Source: Argyresthia goedartella (lineage: Eukaryota; Arthropoda; Insecta; Lepidoptera; Argyresthiidae). From it: a stretch of DNA of 64,000 nucleotides. Within the stretch, counting starts at the first letter, position 1. Each line of letters starts with the position of its first letter. Location: contig OX463818.1 of the NCBI GenBank assembly GCA_949825045.1, positions 36,844,906 through 36,908,905 on the forward strand, given 5' to 3'. A model generated the notes under the pieces. It searched no databases, was not told the origin of the DNA, and saw only the letters and a program-made list of their open reading frames with translations. The translations under genes and the position numbers were made by a program. Positions 30,229 through 41,902 of this stretch are shown piece after piece.

Positions 30229-31330
30229 ATGCCGTTAATACCACGAGAAACCGAGCCAAAAGGAGTGACGACGCGAAGCCAAACGTCTGGGTCTGGAGAC
30301 TCGACGCCTGGTACGTCGGAATCACCTGCTCCAGCTGCACAAGGAGTAGACCTCAACGCTATCTTCGTCCTCCTAAAGGAACAAGCGAGAGAGCTAAAGG
30401 AACAGTCGCGAAAACAGGAGGAACAGGCCAGGAAACAGGAAGAACAGTCTTTAATCCTCCAGAATGAGCTTAGGGAATAAAAGGATCACCAGGAGGTACA
30501 GGCACGAATGCTTCGTGAGGTACATGAGTCCACGACCGAATGGAAGAGAGAGTTGTTTGAGGTCCAGGAAAAACTGGCCGATATGGATGAAAAACTGGAG
30601 AGTCGAGTATGACGTCGATGAAAAATTGAGACCTGTGAGAGCCGTCTCCAAAAACTTGAGATCAAAGTGGCTAATGGTCCAAGTACCTATGTACCCGACG
30701 CATCGGTGTCTGGAGGCGGCAGGTTCAAAGTGCCCCTCTTTGACGGTAGCTCATCGTGGACTGCCCATAAGCTGCAGTTCGAGTCTGTTTCCCAGGCTAA
30801 TGGTTGGAGTAAGGAGCAAGCCAGGACAGCACTGACGTTGGCGCTGCGCGACGAGGCTCTTACCATACTAGAGGTTCTGGGAAACGACCGGACGTACGAC
30901 CGCCTTCTAGAAGCCTTGGAGGCACGATACGGTGACAGTCACCTGGAGCACGTGTACCGAGCTCAGTTAAAGGACTGGACACAAGGACGTAACGAGTCCT
31001 TACAACAGTGGGCCCTGGAAATCGATAAGTTGGTTAGGAAGGCCTATCAACGTACGTCAGCATCCTTTGTGGACAGTATGCTGGTGCAGGCCTTCATCGA
31101 TGGGATCCGGGATCTGGGAGTGAGGGCAGCCGTGCGATTGGGACATCATGGCAGCCTAAAGGATGCAGTAGCCCACGCTCTCGAGGTGGAAGCTGTACGA
31201 CAGGATTAATCCAGGCCTTTCAGGGTGCGAGAAGTGTCGACTACGAAGCCAGTAGATTCCCGCCGTGAATTTGGGCCACGTTGCTACCATTGAGGAGAAC
31301 GTGGCCACCTGCAGTCAGGCTGTCCGAAAA
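30229..31330 (+). pseudogene. Gyp-J gag
   Basis: ATG at 30229. The N-terminus ends in a heptad-like, Glu/Gln-rich coiled coil (L-K-E-Q-A-R-E-L-K-E-Q-S-R-K-Q-E). TAA at 30478-30480 and TGA at 30610-30612 break it. A capsid-like part is open at 30667-31209 (V-P-L-F-D-G-S-S-S-W-T-A-H; L-E-A-R-Y-G-D-S). After the stop at 31207 the frame reads a zinc knuckle C-Y-H-x-G-E-R-G-H-L-Q-S-G-C near 31278-31320, in which the second Cys is a TGA. Gag would form the particle. The order is the usual one for an arthropod Gypsy gag. Confidence 0.8.
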
Positions 31331-31469
31331 GGACTAGGAGGGACAGAGACCCCGCTCCAATGTCGAGGACAATAGGCTCTGTGGAGTCAGAGCCCCAACA
31401 GGGAAACGAATAAAAGCCAGGACTATGGGACGAGTGCTGGCTGGTGGTCGAAATGTCCCAATTATGATA

Positions 31470-32860
31470 TGATATGAACAAATATTAGCTGGACTTCTAG
31501 GAGAAACTTGCTTGGTCTATTTGGATGACATTATTATCGTTGGTAGAGACTTCAACGACCACTTGAATAAATTGGAGCAGGTGCTTGGCAAACTACAAGG
31601 GGCAAATCTGAAACTCAGTCCGAAGAAATGCTCGTTTTTCAAACGTAAAATGAATTACTTGGGACACGTGATTTCAAAGGACAGCATCCAGACAGATCCT
31701 GAGAAGATTAGCGCCGTGAAGGATTGGCCGACGCCAAAAGACAAGACTGCAGTACGTGCCTTTTTGGGGCTTTGTTCATACTACAGACGTTTTGTGAAGA
31801 ACCTCTCGGATATAGCAAAGCCTTTGCATCAACTAACGGAAGAAAAGCGATCATTTGACTGGAACGAACAATGTGAGTCAAGTTTCAACGAGCTTAAAGG
31901 AAGACTTTGTGAAACGCCAATATTGGGGTATCCAGACCCGGACGAGGATTTAATTGTGGATACAGATGCTAGTAACACTGGAATTGGAGGTGTCTTGTCG
32001 CAAAAGAAAGGAGATAACGAAGTTGTGAATGCATTTTTCAGTAAGTCATTGTCAAAACCAGAGAGGAATTACTGTGTAACTCGGAGGGAATTGCTAGCAG
32101 TTGTCAAGACGTTACAGCATTTCAGCAAATACCTGCTGGGAAGAAAGTTTCGTATCAGAACTGACCATGCTGCTTTAAAGTGGTTGCTAGAATTTAAAAA
32201 CCCCGAGGGACATGTGGCGAGATGGATTGAACAACTGCAGGAGTATGATTTCATCATCGAACACCGTAGTGGGAAATCACATGGAAATGCTGACGCCCTA
32301 TCACGTAGACCTTGTGCGGACGACTGTAAACATTGCTCAAGACAAGAAGGCAAGGAATGTGTTCGAATGATAAGAACTGTTACGGTTAGCGACGAGGGGA
32401 GTGATGAAATCATGCAGCAAGCGCAACAAGAGGACCCTGACGTAAGACCCATCTTTGTTGGATTAATGCTGGTGCACCTAAACCAAGATGGTGTGATGTA
32501 GCTCCTATGAGTGCGGTAACGAAAAGCTACTGGGCACAATGGGATAGCTTGGTTATGCATAATGGCGTTCTATGTAGAAAATGGGAATCAACAAATGGGA
32601 AGGATGCTCACCTGCAAGTCGTTGTCCCAAAAAAAAGGGTGAAATATGTTTTGAGAAGCTTTCACGATGGAACATCCGGTGGACACCTTGGAGTAAAAAG
32701 GACCCTTATTTAAATTTGGTAACGCTTTTATTGGATTCACTGCCGAGAAGATGTTGAACATTGGTGTAAACGCTGCACTAACTGTGCATCAGTCAAGGGA
32801 CCGCATACCCGTAGCCGAGGAACACTCAACAAGGGATCCTCAACAGGAGATCTGTTTCAG
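31470..32860 (+). pseudogene. Gyp-J pol: RT end, RNase H, integrase zinc domain
   Basis: Protease and the first half of RT are missing; the sequence jumps from past the zinc knuckle to I-L-A-G-L-L-G-E-T-C just before the catalytic Y-L-D-D (near 31521). RNase H: D-T-D-A-S-N-T-G-I (near 31960), R-E-L-L-A-V-V and H-G-N-A-D-A-L-S-R (near 32280). Stop TAG at 32499. The zinc domain follows in another frame (S-F-H-D-G-T-S-G-G-H-L-G and C-K-R-C-T-N-C near 32770). The catalytic core of integrase is absent. Large, clean block deletions rather than scattered decay. Confidence 0.82.
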
Positions 32861-33080
32861 GTTGACGACTTGGTTTTTGTGATCAAGTACACGCAGTCTA
32901 AGGGGAAGCTGGACCCTGGCATGCGTGGGCCCTATCGAGTGGTCAAAAGGCTGCCCAACGACCGCTATGAACTGAAGCTGGTTGCCGGGTCATATGGCAA
33001 AACTTCTTTTGCTGCTGCCCAGTTCATGGTACCTTGGAAAGGTGAATGGACCCCTGAAACCTGTGCCGCTTTATTTGAAG
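32861..33080 (+). pseudogene. Gyp-J integrase C-terminal end
   Basis: Reads Q-V-D-D-L-V-F-V, P-G-M-R-G-P-Y-R-V-V-K-R-L and V-P-W-K-G-E-W-T, the GPY/F-type tail of a Gypsy integrase. It follows the zinc domain without the D-D-E core, so the core was deleted at about 32855. Confidence 0.78.
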
Positions 33081-33212
33081 GTGAGTTGTCACCTTCGGTG
33101 GCAGGTTTTGTTAAGCTAATCTACATGACCTCTCCTCAACAGTTGCTGTGCGCCATGCTACTGGGATGCCTCTGTCGTCAGCGGGCAGTTGGTGTACGAG
33201 TACACGAGCTTT

Positions 33213-33340
33213 GGGCCGGAGGCCTTCATAAACCATTTGGGCCGGAGGCCTTCATAAACCATTTGAGCCTGAGGTATTTTAAACCTCTCGGTGTATAGAC
33301 ACGCGAGCATTGGGCCGGAGGCCTTTGAAATCTTTTCGGT
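33213..33340 (+). repeat. 26-bp direct repeat, two exact units and later partial copies
   Basis: GGGCCGGAGGCCTTCATAAA.. occupies 33213-33238 and 33239-33264 without change. A shorter copy (GGGCCGGAGGCCTTT) starts at 33312. It lies after the Gyp-J pol, probably in its 3' non-coding region. Confidence 0.85.
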
Positions 33341-33944
33341 ATGCTAACTGTTCTAATGCGCCTCTGCCGAAGAGTCACTGCAGTATGCGAATGTGAGGCC
33401 TCTGCTGTCGTAAGTGGGTGTGGTATGCGAAATGAGAGCCTTTTGACACGGTGGAAATCTTCCTGGTATGTAGAGAGACGCCTCTGTTGCCATGCGAGTC
33501 GAGATTTGATATGCAAACGTTTACGCCTCTGTCAATGGTGTTTGTGGTGCATGAAATTTTATGTGATTGTTGTATCCGGAGCTATTTGTTTGTGATTTCA
33601 ATAAAATCATAAATGAATTAGCGTCAGCTTAACTATTTCATTTTATTCATTATGTGGCTGTGGCAACTAAACAACCCCTACCAAACTAACACGGGTAAAA
33701 CTGCTTGCCACCACTGATTTGTAATGCTGCGTACCTATGTGTGATTTCAGATCCGACTGATGAAGAAATTGATCCCAGCGGTGATCGAGCCATTGATCAA
33801 CCGGGTCCTTTGCACCAGATCAGCCTGTACCAGCATCCGGGTCCTCCTCAATGCCAGATCTGCTTGAGAGTCCTGTCACGGACGCCAGGGTGTCAGGAGA
33901 GGCCGTGTTAGCGGCTTCAGAGCATGGCCGTCGGGAACTCTGGG
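33341..33944. other. Non-coding, probably the end of Gyp-J and unassigned sequence
   Basis: No coding motif. AATAAAA near 33600 and TGTGGCTGTGGCAAC near 33652 could belong to a 3' LTR, but no matching 5' copy exists. 33750-33920 is more GC-rich, with no recognisable product. Confidence 0.4.
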
Positions 33945-34620
33945 TGTCATGTATAATTTGCAGCACCAAAATAAATTTGTTAAAATACAGTGGATTCCAT
34001 CCCACATAGGTCTGACAGGGAATGAGATTGTTGATAATTTAGCGAAAGAAGCTTGTGAGGATGGACATCCCAGTATCTCCCTTCCTTTTTACTTAGATTT
34101 AGTGAATGATTTTAAAAATGATTGCTTTAGTCTTTGGAAGGATATTTTTGAAAAAAATTGTCTAGACAAAGGAATCTGCTGTACAAAGTCAACTATTACG
34201 ACGGCCGTGGTTTGATAATGCAAACATGACTAGATTCGAAGTTGTTACTGCTATGAGAACCCGTTCGGGACATCTTCCACTTAATAGATTTGCACACTTG
34301 ATGCGTAAGGTAGGTTTTCCAAACTGTTCGGAGTGTGACGTTATTGAAGATGTGTATCATTTGCTGTTGGAATGTGTTAGAACGGAATCTCAAAGAAGCC
34401 TTTATAATAATTTTCTGTTGTGCATAATCTTACCCTACGTCAGACGATGCGCGAAGGTTATAAAAATTAGTTATATATGGAATGCGTGCTAGAAAATAAT
34501 TGTTAAGTTTATATTAAGTAAGCTAATTAGATTTAGATTAAAATTGTAGCCCATACGAAGGTGACATAGTCACATTGTGTTCTAAACCTTCAATAAAATA
34601 AAAGATTATAAAAAAAAAAA
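33945..34620 (+). mobile_element. LINE-K: 5'-truncated LINE end with RNase H and poly(A)
   Basis: RNase H wording V-K-I-Q-W-I-P-S-H-I-G-L-T-G-N-E-I-V-D (33975-34040), a frameshift near 34190, then C-terminal text (T-R-S-G-H-L-P-L-N-R-F and C-S-E-C-D.. H-L-L-L-E-C) to TAG at 34490. AATAAAATAAAAG and a run of A end it at 34620. An I/R1-type element, different in detail from LINE-L. Confidence 0.82.
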
Positions 34621-34884
34621 ACATGTGACAGTTAACGTTAACTATCGTCTTTACGGCGCACAGCCTCGGAGCATTACAGTCGATAGGATCAATATGATCA
34701 AATAATGCGCTCCTTCATAGAATGGATACCCGCCCATAAGGTCTACCTCTCGGAATACCAGCGGACGTATCAACGGCCGATGTACCGTGACTTGAGAACT
34801 CACTATCTATGGTATCAAGAAATGGAAGCTCATGAGGGAGAAACCATGTCTCCTGGAGTGCGATTACGTCACAAAATAAACATA
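34621..34884. other. Unassigned sequence between LINE-K and LINE-L
   Basis: About 260 bp, no recognised feature. Confidence 0.4.
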
Positions 34885-35297
34885 AGTCAATTCAATTCAA
34901 TTCAATTTTTGGTTTTATGGCTTCTACTGTGGATCCCTACAGTAATTCCGCCTATATCACGTATTGGAGATGACACGAAGGGGATCACGTTGTACAGTCA
35001 GTTATCGGTGAAACTTCCTTTGAGTTGAGATCTCTCTATAACAAAAGGACCGGACAAACAACAATTAGGACAGCACAAATTAACATATAATTTAAATGTT
35101 AAGTGATTACATATTAAGGGTGTTAGACATAAAAAGAAGACATACATAAATAAAATAATAATTCTACATCTAACTACAGTTTAATCTTGTTAGAGGTTAT
35201 AAATTTAGAAAGGATGTGAATAAAGGAAGGGTTCGAAAGAGTCAATAAGAATTTAAGATTGACGGGACGGGGGATCTTACCGGGGAGGATGTCATAC
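34885..35297 (-). pseudogene. LINE-L ORF2 C-terminus and 3' UTR
   Basis: On the minus strand 35295-35160 reads L-Y-D-I-L-P-G-K-I-P-R-P-V-N-L-K and ends N-K-I-K-L and TAG, a typical end of an I/R1-type ORF2. It is followed by about 270 bp of AT-rich UTR and a tail of TTGAA repeats (+ strand AATTC/CAATT at 34888-34912). It is separated from the zinc-knuckle end at 38969 by LINE-M. Confidence 0.75.
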
Positions 35298-35309
35298 AAT
35301 GAGGTCTGA

Positions 35310-35891
35310 AGTTAGAGAAGAAGAGCAAAGCTCGCAAATATTATTGACGCAGAAAGACATGAAATATTAAAACTGACCATGGATGACTTTGTAGTCCTGT
35401 TGTGTGGGATGAATGATCGTAACCCCTGTGAGTTCCAATTTGAACTTAGGGCCTGGTTGCAAAAAGTACAAAATACAAATGTAATCATACCAAAGGTATT
35501 ACATAGTCTCTACCTTAACGAAAATAGGCTAAATTATGAAATCAGATTCATTGCGAGCGCATTTAAAAACTGTACGTTTGTCGATCTGCCACTGAAGAAT
35601 AATGTGCACGTACTGAGGTCAGTATTTATGTCCCAATCAGTCCTCAGGGAAATTCTGCGTATAGACTATAAAATAAAGTTTGATGCTCATATTCACACAG
35701 CAAAGCAAGGCCACATCAAGTCAAGAAAGAACGAAGATAAGTGTACTCAAACTAACTCTACATATGTACAAAATAGCAGTGATAACACAAACTCTCAACA
35801 AAACAATGATAATCATATTGAATCTGAAGTAACTGGTAGCAATACAAATGGAAGAGAATACTGTAACAATTCTGACTTTTTTCGTAAATAA
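35310..35891 (+). pseudogene. LINE-M ORF1 C-terminal half, esterase-like domain
   Basis: Open from before the M at 35379 to TAA 35889-35891. V-V-L-L-C-G-M-N-D-R-N-P (35388-35425) resembles the G-x-N-D block of SGNH/GDSL esterases that some CR1-type LINEs carry in ORF1; the N-terminal catalytic Ser block is missing by truncation. The Asn/Ser-rich C-terminus is low complexity. Role in the LINE is not certain; such domains have been suggested to bind membranes or lipids. Confidence 0.6.
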
Positions 35892-37440
35892 CGTTATAAA
35901 TCTATTTCATCAAAATATTGATGGACTTATATCTAAATCAGACATGTTATCCATTTTCTTAGATGAACTTAGAAATAGCGGGACTTCAATAGATGTAATA
36001 GGTATAACAGAGCATAATATGATAAAAAACGACATAAAGGCACTTAATATTGTAAATTATTCACTGGCTACCTACTCCGCCAGAAGCACAAGGAGTGGTG
36101 GTACAGCTATAATTGTGAAAAATGGACTTAAATTTCAAATTCTTGACATAACCGACTGTAACATTCCTAATGCAATAGAGTGTTGTGGTATAATACTTTC
36201 AGAGCATAATTTAAATGTAATATGTATATATAGGAAATGTAAATATGATGTAGCATCTTACGATATATTTTTCGAAAACTTAGATAAGCTATTGTCGAAA
36301 CTTTGCCGTGGTAGACGTAAGACTATAATATGTGGGGATTTTAATATAGACCGGCTTCATCGGGACAAGTATGCAGTATATTTTGAACAATTACTACTAC
36401 ATTACAACTTAAGACCTACATTCAACGAACCCACACGTCTGAGTAGTGGGACCTGTCTTGACAATTTTATTCAAAACATTAGAGAATGCAAAGGCCGAAT
36501 AATATAGTTAGCGCTTTCGGATCATACTGGACAGTTACTAGAATGCCCTGTAAGAAAATACTGTACACTAGACTATTGGTTTGTAAAAAAACGGGATTAC
36601 CATAAAGATAACCTTGACAAATTCAAAGAGTGTATTTCAAATCTGAGTTTTTCTGAGTGTTTAACCAGTTCTGATGCCAACGTTGCCTATAATGAATTTC
36701 ATGAAATATTTGTGTTGATGCATGACCTATGCTTCCCGGTAATAAAAATAAAATGTACTAGCAGCGTGCGACCTCGGTGGATCTCTAAGGGAATACGAAG
36801 ATGCTCAAAAAGAAAAATGGAGTTGTTATGGACATACCGACGCGCTCCAAATGAAAACAATAAATATAATTTCAAAACATATGCTAAAAGACTTAAAAGA
36901 ATAATAAAACTCACACAAAAATCCCAGAACGATTATTTTATACAAACTTCAAACAATAAATGTCGAGCTACATGGAAAATAATAAATAACAACTTGAATA
37001 ATAAAAAAAACGCACCAAAAGAAAGCATTAAACAAATCAAATTGAACAATTGGGTTATTAGCGATCCCAAGGAGATAGCCCAAGCTTTTAACAATTTTTA
37101 CATTGATCAAGTTGAACAACAACAAAAAGCAGAGGCAACTAGCAACAGAACAAAACTGAAGTCATTTCCAAAATCTCTATTTTTTAAACCTACCACACCG
37201 TTTGAAGTATATCAAATAATAAACGCTCTCAAAAATACAAATAGTACGGGATATGACAACATTTGTACAACAGTAATAAAGCATGTAGCATTGATCATAT
37301 CACCAGTCTTAAGTCACATCATAAATCTGTGTGTAGAACAGGGTGTTTTCCCTGAAAAGCTTAAGACCACAATTATTAAACCAATGTTCAAAAAAGATGA
37401 CAGAGAAAACATGTCCTTCTATAGATTCACTCATTCCTAT
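35848..37440 (+). pseudogene. LINE-M ORF2 part 1: endonuclease and start of RT
   Basis: Endonuclease text: L-F-H-Q-N-I-D-G-L, I-G-I-T-E-H (catalytic E), I-I-C-G-D-F-N-I-D (near 36330) and, after TAG at 36505-36507, L-A-L-S-D-H-T-G-Q. The frame then stays open to a frameshift at about 37425, where a few bases are missing. The linker with P-R-W-I-S-K-G-I and the RT start (S-T-G-Y-D-N-I and I-I-K-P-M-F-K-K-D-D) are visible. One stop and one shift are the only lesions in 2.9 kb. Confidence 0.85.
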
Positions 37441-38725
37441 ACTCTCCAAAGTAGTCGAAAAGGTCATTTATAATGCCATAAACGCCTATTTTGAAAGCAA
37501 CAACATATTTAGAAAAGAACAAAAAGGATTTCGAAAAAATAAGACCATAGATCAAGCAATTTATGATTTCCTCTTAAGTGTAGTAACCAGCTTAGATAAT
37601 AAAATTCCTGTGTCTGCATTGTATATGGACATGACCAAAGCTTTTGATTATGTGGATCATTCCATCCTGATAAACAAACTATACATGTATGGCGTCCGAG
37701 GTAACGTGCTTGATCTTATTAAATGCTATCTGTGCAACCGACAACAACTGACTCAAATGTCCAGAGTAGACAAGACAACTAAAACAGAATATAATTATTA
37801 TTCAGATTCAAGGACAGTGCAATATGGAGTACCACAAGGTAGCGTTTTGGGACCACTGTTATTTATAATATATATAAATGATTTACCTGACGCGGTCAAT
37901 TTCCCAATCGTAATGTTTGCTGATGATAGCACAATGATAGCAGAAGGTCGAAATATTAATACTTATGAATCTGACATAAATAATTCCCTAAAAAATATTT
38001 TTGAATGGCTCGGACAAAATAATCTTGTAATTAATTTAAATAAAACTAATATAATGACATTCACAAATAATTACAATAATATTAATAATAAAATTGACAT
38101 CCACTATGGTACAAAAATAATTGAGGAAATTCATGACACCAAATTTTTAGGTTTAACAATCGACTCCCACTTAACATGGAAAACACATATTGATAATGTC
38201 TGCACAAAGTTAAGCCAATTCTCGTATGCACTATTTATGCTTGCTAAGGTAGCTAGAGTCACTACCTTGCTATCAGCATACCATGCTTATGTGGCTTCGA
38301 CTCTCAAATATGGTGTTATATTCTGGGGCAACTCAACGGATAAGGACAGAGCCTTTAAAGCACAAAAAAGATGTTTAAGGGCGATATGTCATTTAAAACA
38401 AATAGAAACATGTCAGCCACATTTCAAAAAATTAAGAATTTTAACTCTACCATCGTTATATATCTATGAAATGGCCGTTTATGTAAGAAATAATTGGGAT
38501 CATTTTAAAAAAATAAATTCAAAAAGTAACATTATGTTAAGCATAACGCGGCACTCGACCGCACTATTTCAAAAAAATGTGTTTGGGATGATACCAAAAA
38601 TTTATAACAATATTCCAAAATGTATCAGAGAAATAGAATCATTTAATTTATTTAAATTAAAGCTTAAAGAACATTTGCTTAATAAAGCCTACTATAGCGT
38701 ACAAGATTTCCTCAATGGTGACTGA
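37420..38725 (+). pseudogene. LINE-M ORF2 part 2: reverse transcriptase to C-terminus
   Basis: Continues P-I-L-S-K-V-V-E-K in the new frame. RT: L-Y-M-D-M-T-K-A-F-D (near 37620), Y-G-V-P-Q-G-S-V-L-G-P-L-L-F (near 37830), catalytic F-A-D-D (near 37915), then F-L-G-L-T-I-D-S-H-L-T-W and A-Y-Y-S-V-Q-D-F to the natural TGA at 38723. The enzyme primes synthesis at the nicked target. No RNase H, as in Jockey/CR1-type LINEs. Confidence 0.9.
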
Positions 38726-38968
38726 AAGATTGCTTAATGGGTGGTAGCGTATGTTTATTAAGGATCTATGTAATTTGCAGTATTTGAATAATCAAACGGA
38801 CATGTAATATAATGTACTGTTATGTAATTTAAATTTAATCTAAATATAATTTAATTGAAATTAATATTTGTACGCCTTTAAGGTAGAGTGTGGCAAGAAC
38901 AATATTTATTTAACAACCCTGTAACCCACATTCACAAATAAAATATCTTTATCTTTATCTTTATCTTT

Positions 38969-39261
38969 AAGTTTAGTGCATTCAAAAAACAAATGATCGG
39001 GAGTACCGTCAGCCAGGCCGCATTCACAAAGAGAGCTATCCCTTATCCTAATTTTAGCGAGATGAACTGGAGTGCAGGAGTGTCCCAGTCGAAGCCGGCA
39101 GATAGGTGATGTAACAGTCTTACACATTTCCCTGTACTTGAAAAACCAAGGTTTTTTAGGTATTGACGGTTGAATTTGGCCATAATGCCTACCCTTTAAA
39201 GTTTTAGATGACTGCCATGAAGATTCCCATGATTTTTCCAGACGAGTCTTAGCCAAAGAGT
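38969..39261 (-). pseudogene. LINE-L ORF2, region after RNase H
   Basis: Minus strand reads V-T-S-P-I-C-R-L-R-L-G-H-S and C-E-C-G-L-A-D-G-T-P-D-H-L-F-F-E-C, the Cys/His region downstream of RNase H in I/R1-type LINEs. Bordered by LINE-M on the left and a short insertion on the right. Confidence 0.8.
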
Positions 39262-39269
39262 CAGAGAGT

Positions 39270-39396
39270 CAGAGTCTTTTTTTTTATTGAATATATTTTT
39301 ATATAAAAAAGACTACACCGTTTCGGAAGGTGGGCCTCGGGGTTAAGAAGAAACGGCAAGAAACTCCCCCATACCTTTTTTTTTTTATTATTATTT
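39270..39396 (-). mobile_element. Short poly(A)-tailed retroelement end inserted in LINE-L
   Basis: Minus strand GTTTCTTGCCGTTTCTTCT (near 39350) resembles the conserved 3' ends of lepidopteran RTE-type elements; AATAAAAAAAAA at 39275-39288 is its tail, and a second T-run lies at 39379-39390. AGAGTCAGAGAGTCAGAGTC at 39257-39276 shows a short duplication at the border. Confidence 0.5.
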
Positions 39397-40361
39397 TTAT
39401 TTAAATGGGTTAGCAGAAATTGCGTAAAGAGAGCTTAAGGAGTCTGAGAAAATTAAAGTGTTATCCAACGAATGGGATTCCGCATACAAGATGGCTTCAA
39501 GGATTGCCGTCGCCTCCCCGGAATAAACGGAGGAACCCGGAGGTAGTTTGAAGTTTAAGATAATTCGGAATTTAGGGATCCACACGGCTGCTCCAACATT
39601 CCCGGTAGAGGAAAGCTTGGATGCATCCGTGAATATGGGCAGCCACTCTGACCACTTTTCTGTAATTATTCTATTAAATTGCCTATTGGGTTGACGTGAA
39701 TCTTTTTGAATGCCAAAATCTAATAAGATTTGAGGTTTAAAAATAAGACAATGATATGGGAACGAAAAGAGGGGAAAAGTTTCATAATGGAATATGGGGT
39801 GACGGATACGGAAAAAGTTGATGAAACTTCGAAGTAAACAAGGAAGATCCCTCAGGGATCTGTACCCTTGAGCCGTAGTGATCTGGAAGAGTCTTTGTAG
39901 TTTAGAGAGTAATGGGTGAGAAGAAACCTGAACAAGCTTAAAGAAAAATCGATCACATAAACACTGATTGCGGAGATGAAGTGGAGGATCGACACATTCA
40001 ACCTGGAGAGCATTAGTTGGGGATGATTTCATTGTTCCTGAAATTATTCTCAGACACTTAGCTTGAATTCTGGAAATTTTGACGGTAGCAGCTTTATTAC
40101 AAGGGTCCAAAAGGAAACCGCCATAATCAAAGTGGCTACGGATAATGGCGTTGTAGATTAATTTTTGAGAATAGGGGTGGGCCCCCCACCATACTCCTGA
40201 TAAGGAGCGAAGAACGTTAATACCCTTCTCGAATTTTACGGCAACATAGGACAGGTGTGTGACATCCCAGTCAGTCTGGAGTCGAGGATCACTCCTAGAA
40301 ACTTGACTTTATTGTCGGTAGGGATAGGTTCGTCTTCAATGAGAAGTTCCTAATCCGGAAT
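39397..40361 (-). pseudogene. LINE-L ORF2, RT thumb and RNase H
   Basis: Open at 39397-40110. RT end: I-S-R-I-Q-A-K-C-L-R-I-I-S-G (near 40070). RNase H with I-F-T-D-A-S-K (near 39625), catalytic E in S-G-E-A-T-A-I-L-E-A (near 39510) and F-S-D-S-L-S-S-L (near 39440). 40111-40361 continues the RT in a damaged frame (W-W-G-A-H-P near 40180). Cut at 40361 by element N. Confidence 0.8.
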
Positions 40362-40614
40362 TGTGCCGGTCGACTATGTTAGTCATATTTTAACGTAATG
40401 TTAAGATAAGTTGACGACCGTCACAGATAAGGTATATTTATATTCATCACGCACTATGTCTTATGCACGTCATTAATAACATGTACCAACCTAGTATATA
40501 AGCTAGGATTCCCTATAATAAAGTAGTCTAGTATAGTCTCGTATTTGCGCGCATCTCAAGCCTTTTACTTTACTCCCGAAGATGTCGCTCTCCTCATAAT
40601 TGCCTCTGGCAAAG
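40362..40614 (+). repeat. Element N 5' LTR
   Basis: 253 bp, starts TGTGCCGGTCG. TATATAA at about 40494 and AATAAAG at about 40518 sit close together, so the U3-R arrangement is compact. Confidence 0.92.
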
Positions 40615-41902
40615 TGGTGACCCGACTTTTGAACATCAGCAACCTTCGGTTATAGCAGCATGGACCCAGCCGCGAAGAAAACTCCGTGTGCTGCCACCTT
40701 AGAAGTGCAAGCAAGAAGCACTTCGTCCAAGTTCGCCGAGCCCCGACTTCTGCATACCTATTTCTAACCACGCTGCAGAAATCCATAATCAAGACCCCAC
40801 CCAAACCAAGACGACATCAAGCAAGCCATGACGGACCAGAAGCCAAATAATTTCAACTGAAGATTTACCGCATCGAACTCAAGATACCGCAAGAATAATG
40901 AACCGATAGTCAGCCGACTGCTGATTTATCAAAATGGAGCTCGCACCAGCAGAAACGAACGCGTCGGCAAATTCATTCACAGCAAGCGGCTTTTTCAAGT
41001 TCAAGACATAGGAAGCCGTTCCAGCCCCCAGAAGAGTATTGAAACATCATCGATATACCTAATTCAATGAATATTGAAATCATTCAGGAAGAACATCGCA
41101 CGAAGAATTATCAAATCACTGAAGATATATATATATATAAATAAACGATTGGTGTACAAGATGTGCCCTTTGTTGCCAAATCCCAAGGTTTAAAGGCACA
41201 CAAATTTCATCAATCGACAACTTAATATTCACTCAAGAGTGAAGAGCACGCACGTACATATGACGTACGAGATCATTGACTGCCTACAGCCAAGGTTACA
41301 GATTTAATGCTGACGCTGATTCAGCACAATCATCCTTGTGTAGGTACGGTCGCAATTATAAACAAACAGTGATTACAAATTCAACGACGTGCGATGTAAA
41401 TTGACTCATCGATTCCTGAAAAATATGGGCGGCTGCAGCAACAGACGACTCTCCTGCGGATCTTTTCCAGTTATAGGTTAGGTTAGTTTACTAACCGCAA
41501 AGCCCCATTTTCCTAGTGTTTTTCTGTTTTCCAGTTTTTAGTTTATTTTATGAAGTGTGCGGCCAGACACAAGACTTGCCTTTAGGTAAATATTAAGTAA
41601 TTCTTTAAAGTTATGTAGAATTCGCATAACCGTAGTTCCTTTATTTTTCTAATTCGTGTAAGATTAACTTTAGATTAAGTTGAAGTATGCGCTATTACTA
41701 TCCTAGTTTTATTTAACAATAACTTTCCTTATATATAAAAATAGATTAAGTTAAAGTATGCACAATTAAGATCTGGTTTTATGTTTATTAAAATACTACT
41801 AGTTATTATTGCAGTTGATAAGTTTGTTATGGTATCTAACTTAGATTTTTTCCATTGTTATAAGTACATTCATTTATTTTTTTCCCTAAAGGGGGGAGTA
41901 TC
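40615..41902 (+). other. Element N internal region, non-coding
   Basis: 1288 bp. Primer site at 40615. (TA)n with AATAAACG near 41130-41150. Two related blocks with AGATTAAGTT[G/A]AAGTATGC (41672 and 41743). Nothing that looks coding. Confidence 0.8.

Larger units (their letters stand above)
35298..38968 (+). mobile_element. LINE-M: CR1/Jockey-like LINE inserted in LINE-L
   Basis: End of ORF1, complete ORF2 with endonuclease and RT, 3' UTR, AATAAAA and an (ATCTTT)n tail at about 38940-38968. It is 5'-truncated. Target duplication is uncertain: AAGTTAG at 35285 and AAGTTTAG at 38968 could be a short copy with one change. Confidence 0.85.

Noticed and set aside
40271..40360. Longer LTR for element N starting before 40362
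   Set aside because: Sequence left of 40362 has no counterpart left of 41903, and the GAAT copies fit 40362 exactly.
41100..41160. Promoter from the (TA)n run in element N
   Set aside because: Simple repeat; the LTR has its own TATATAA and no transcript unit follows the run.
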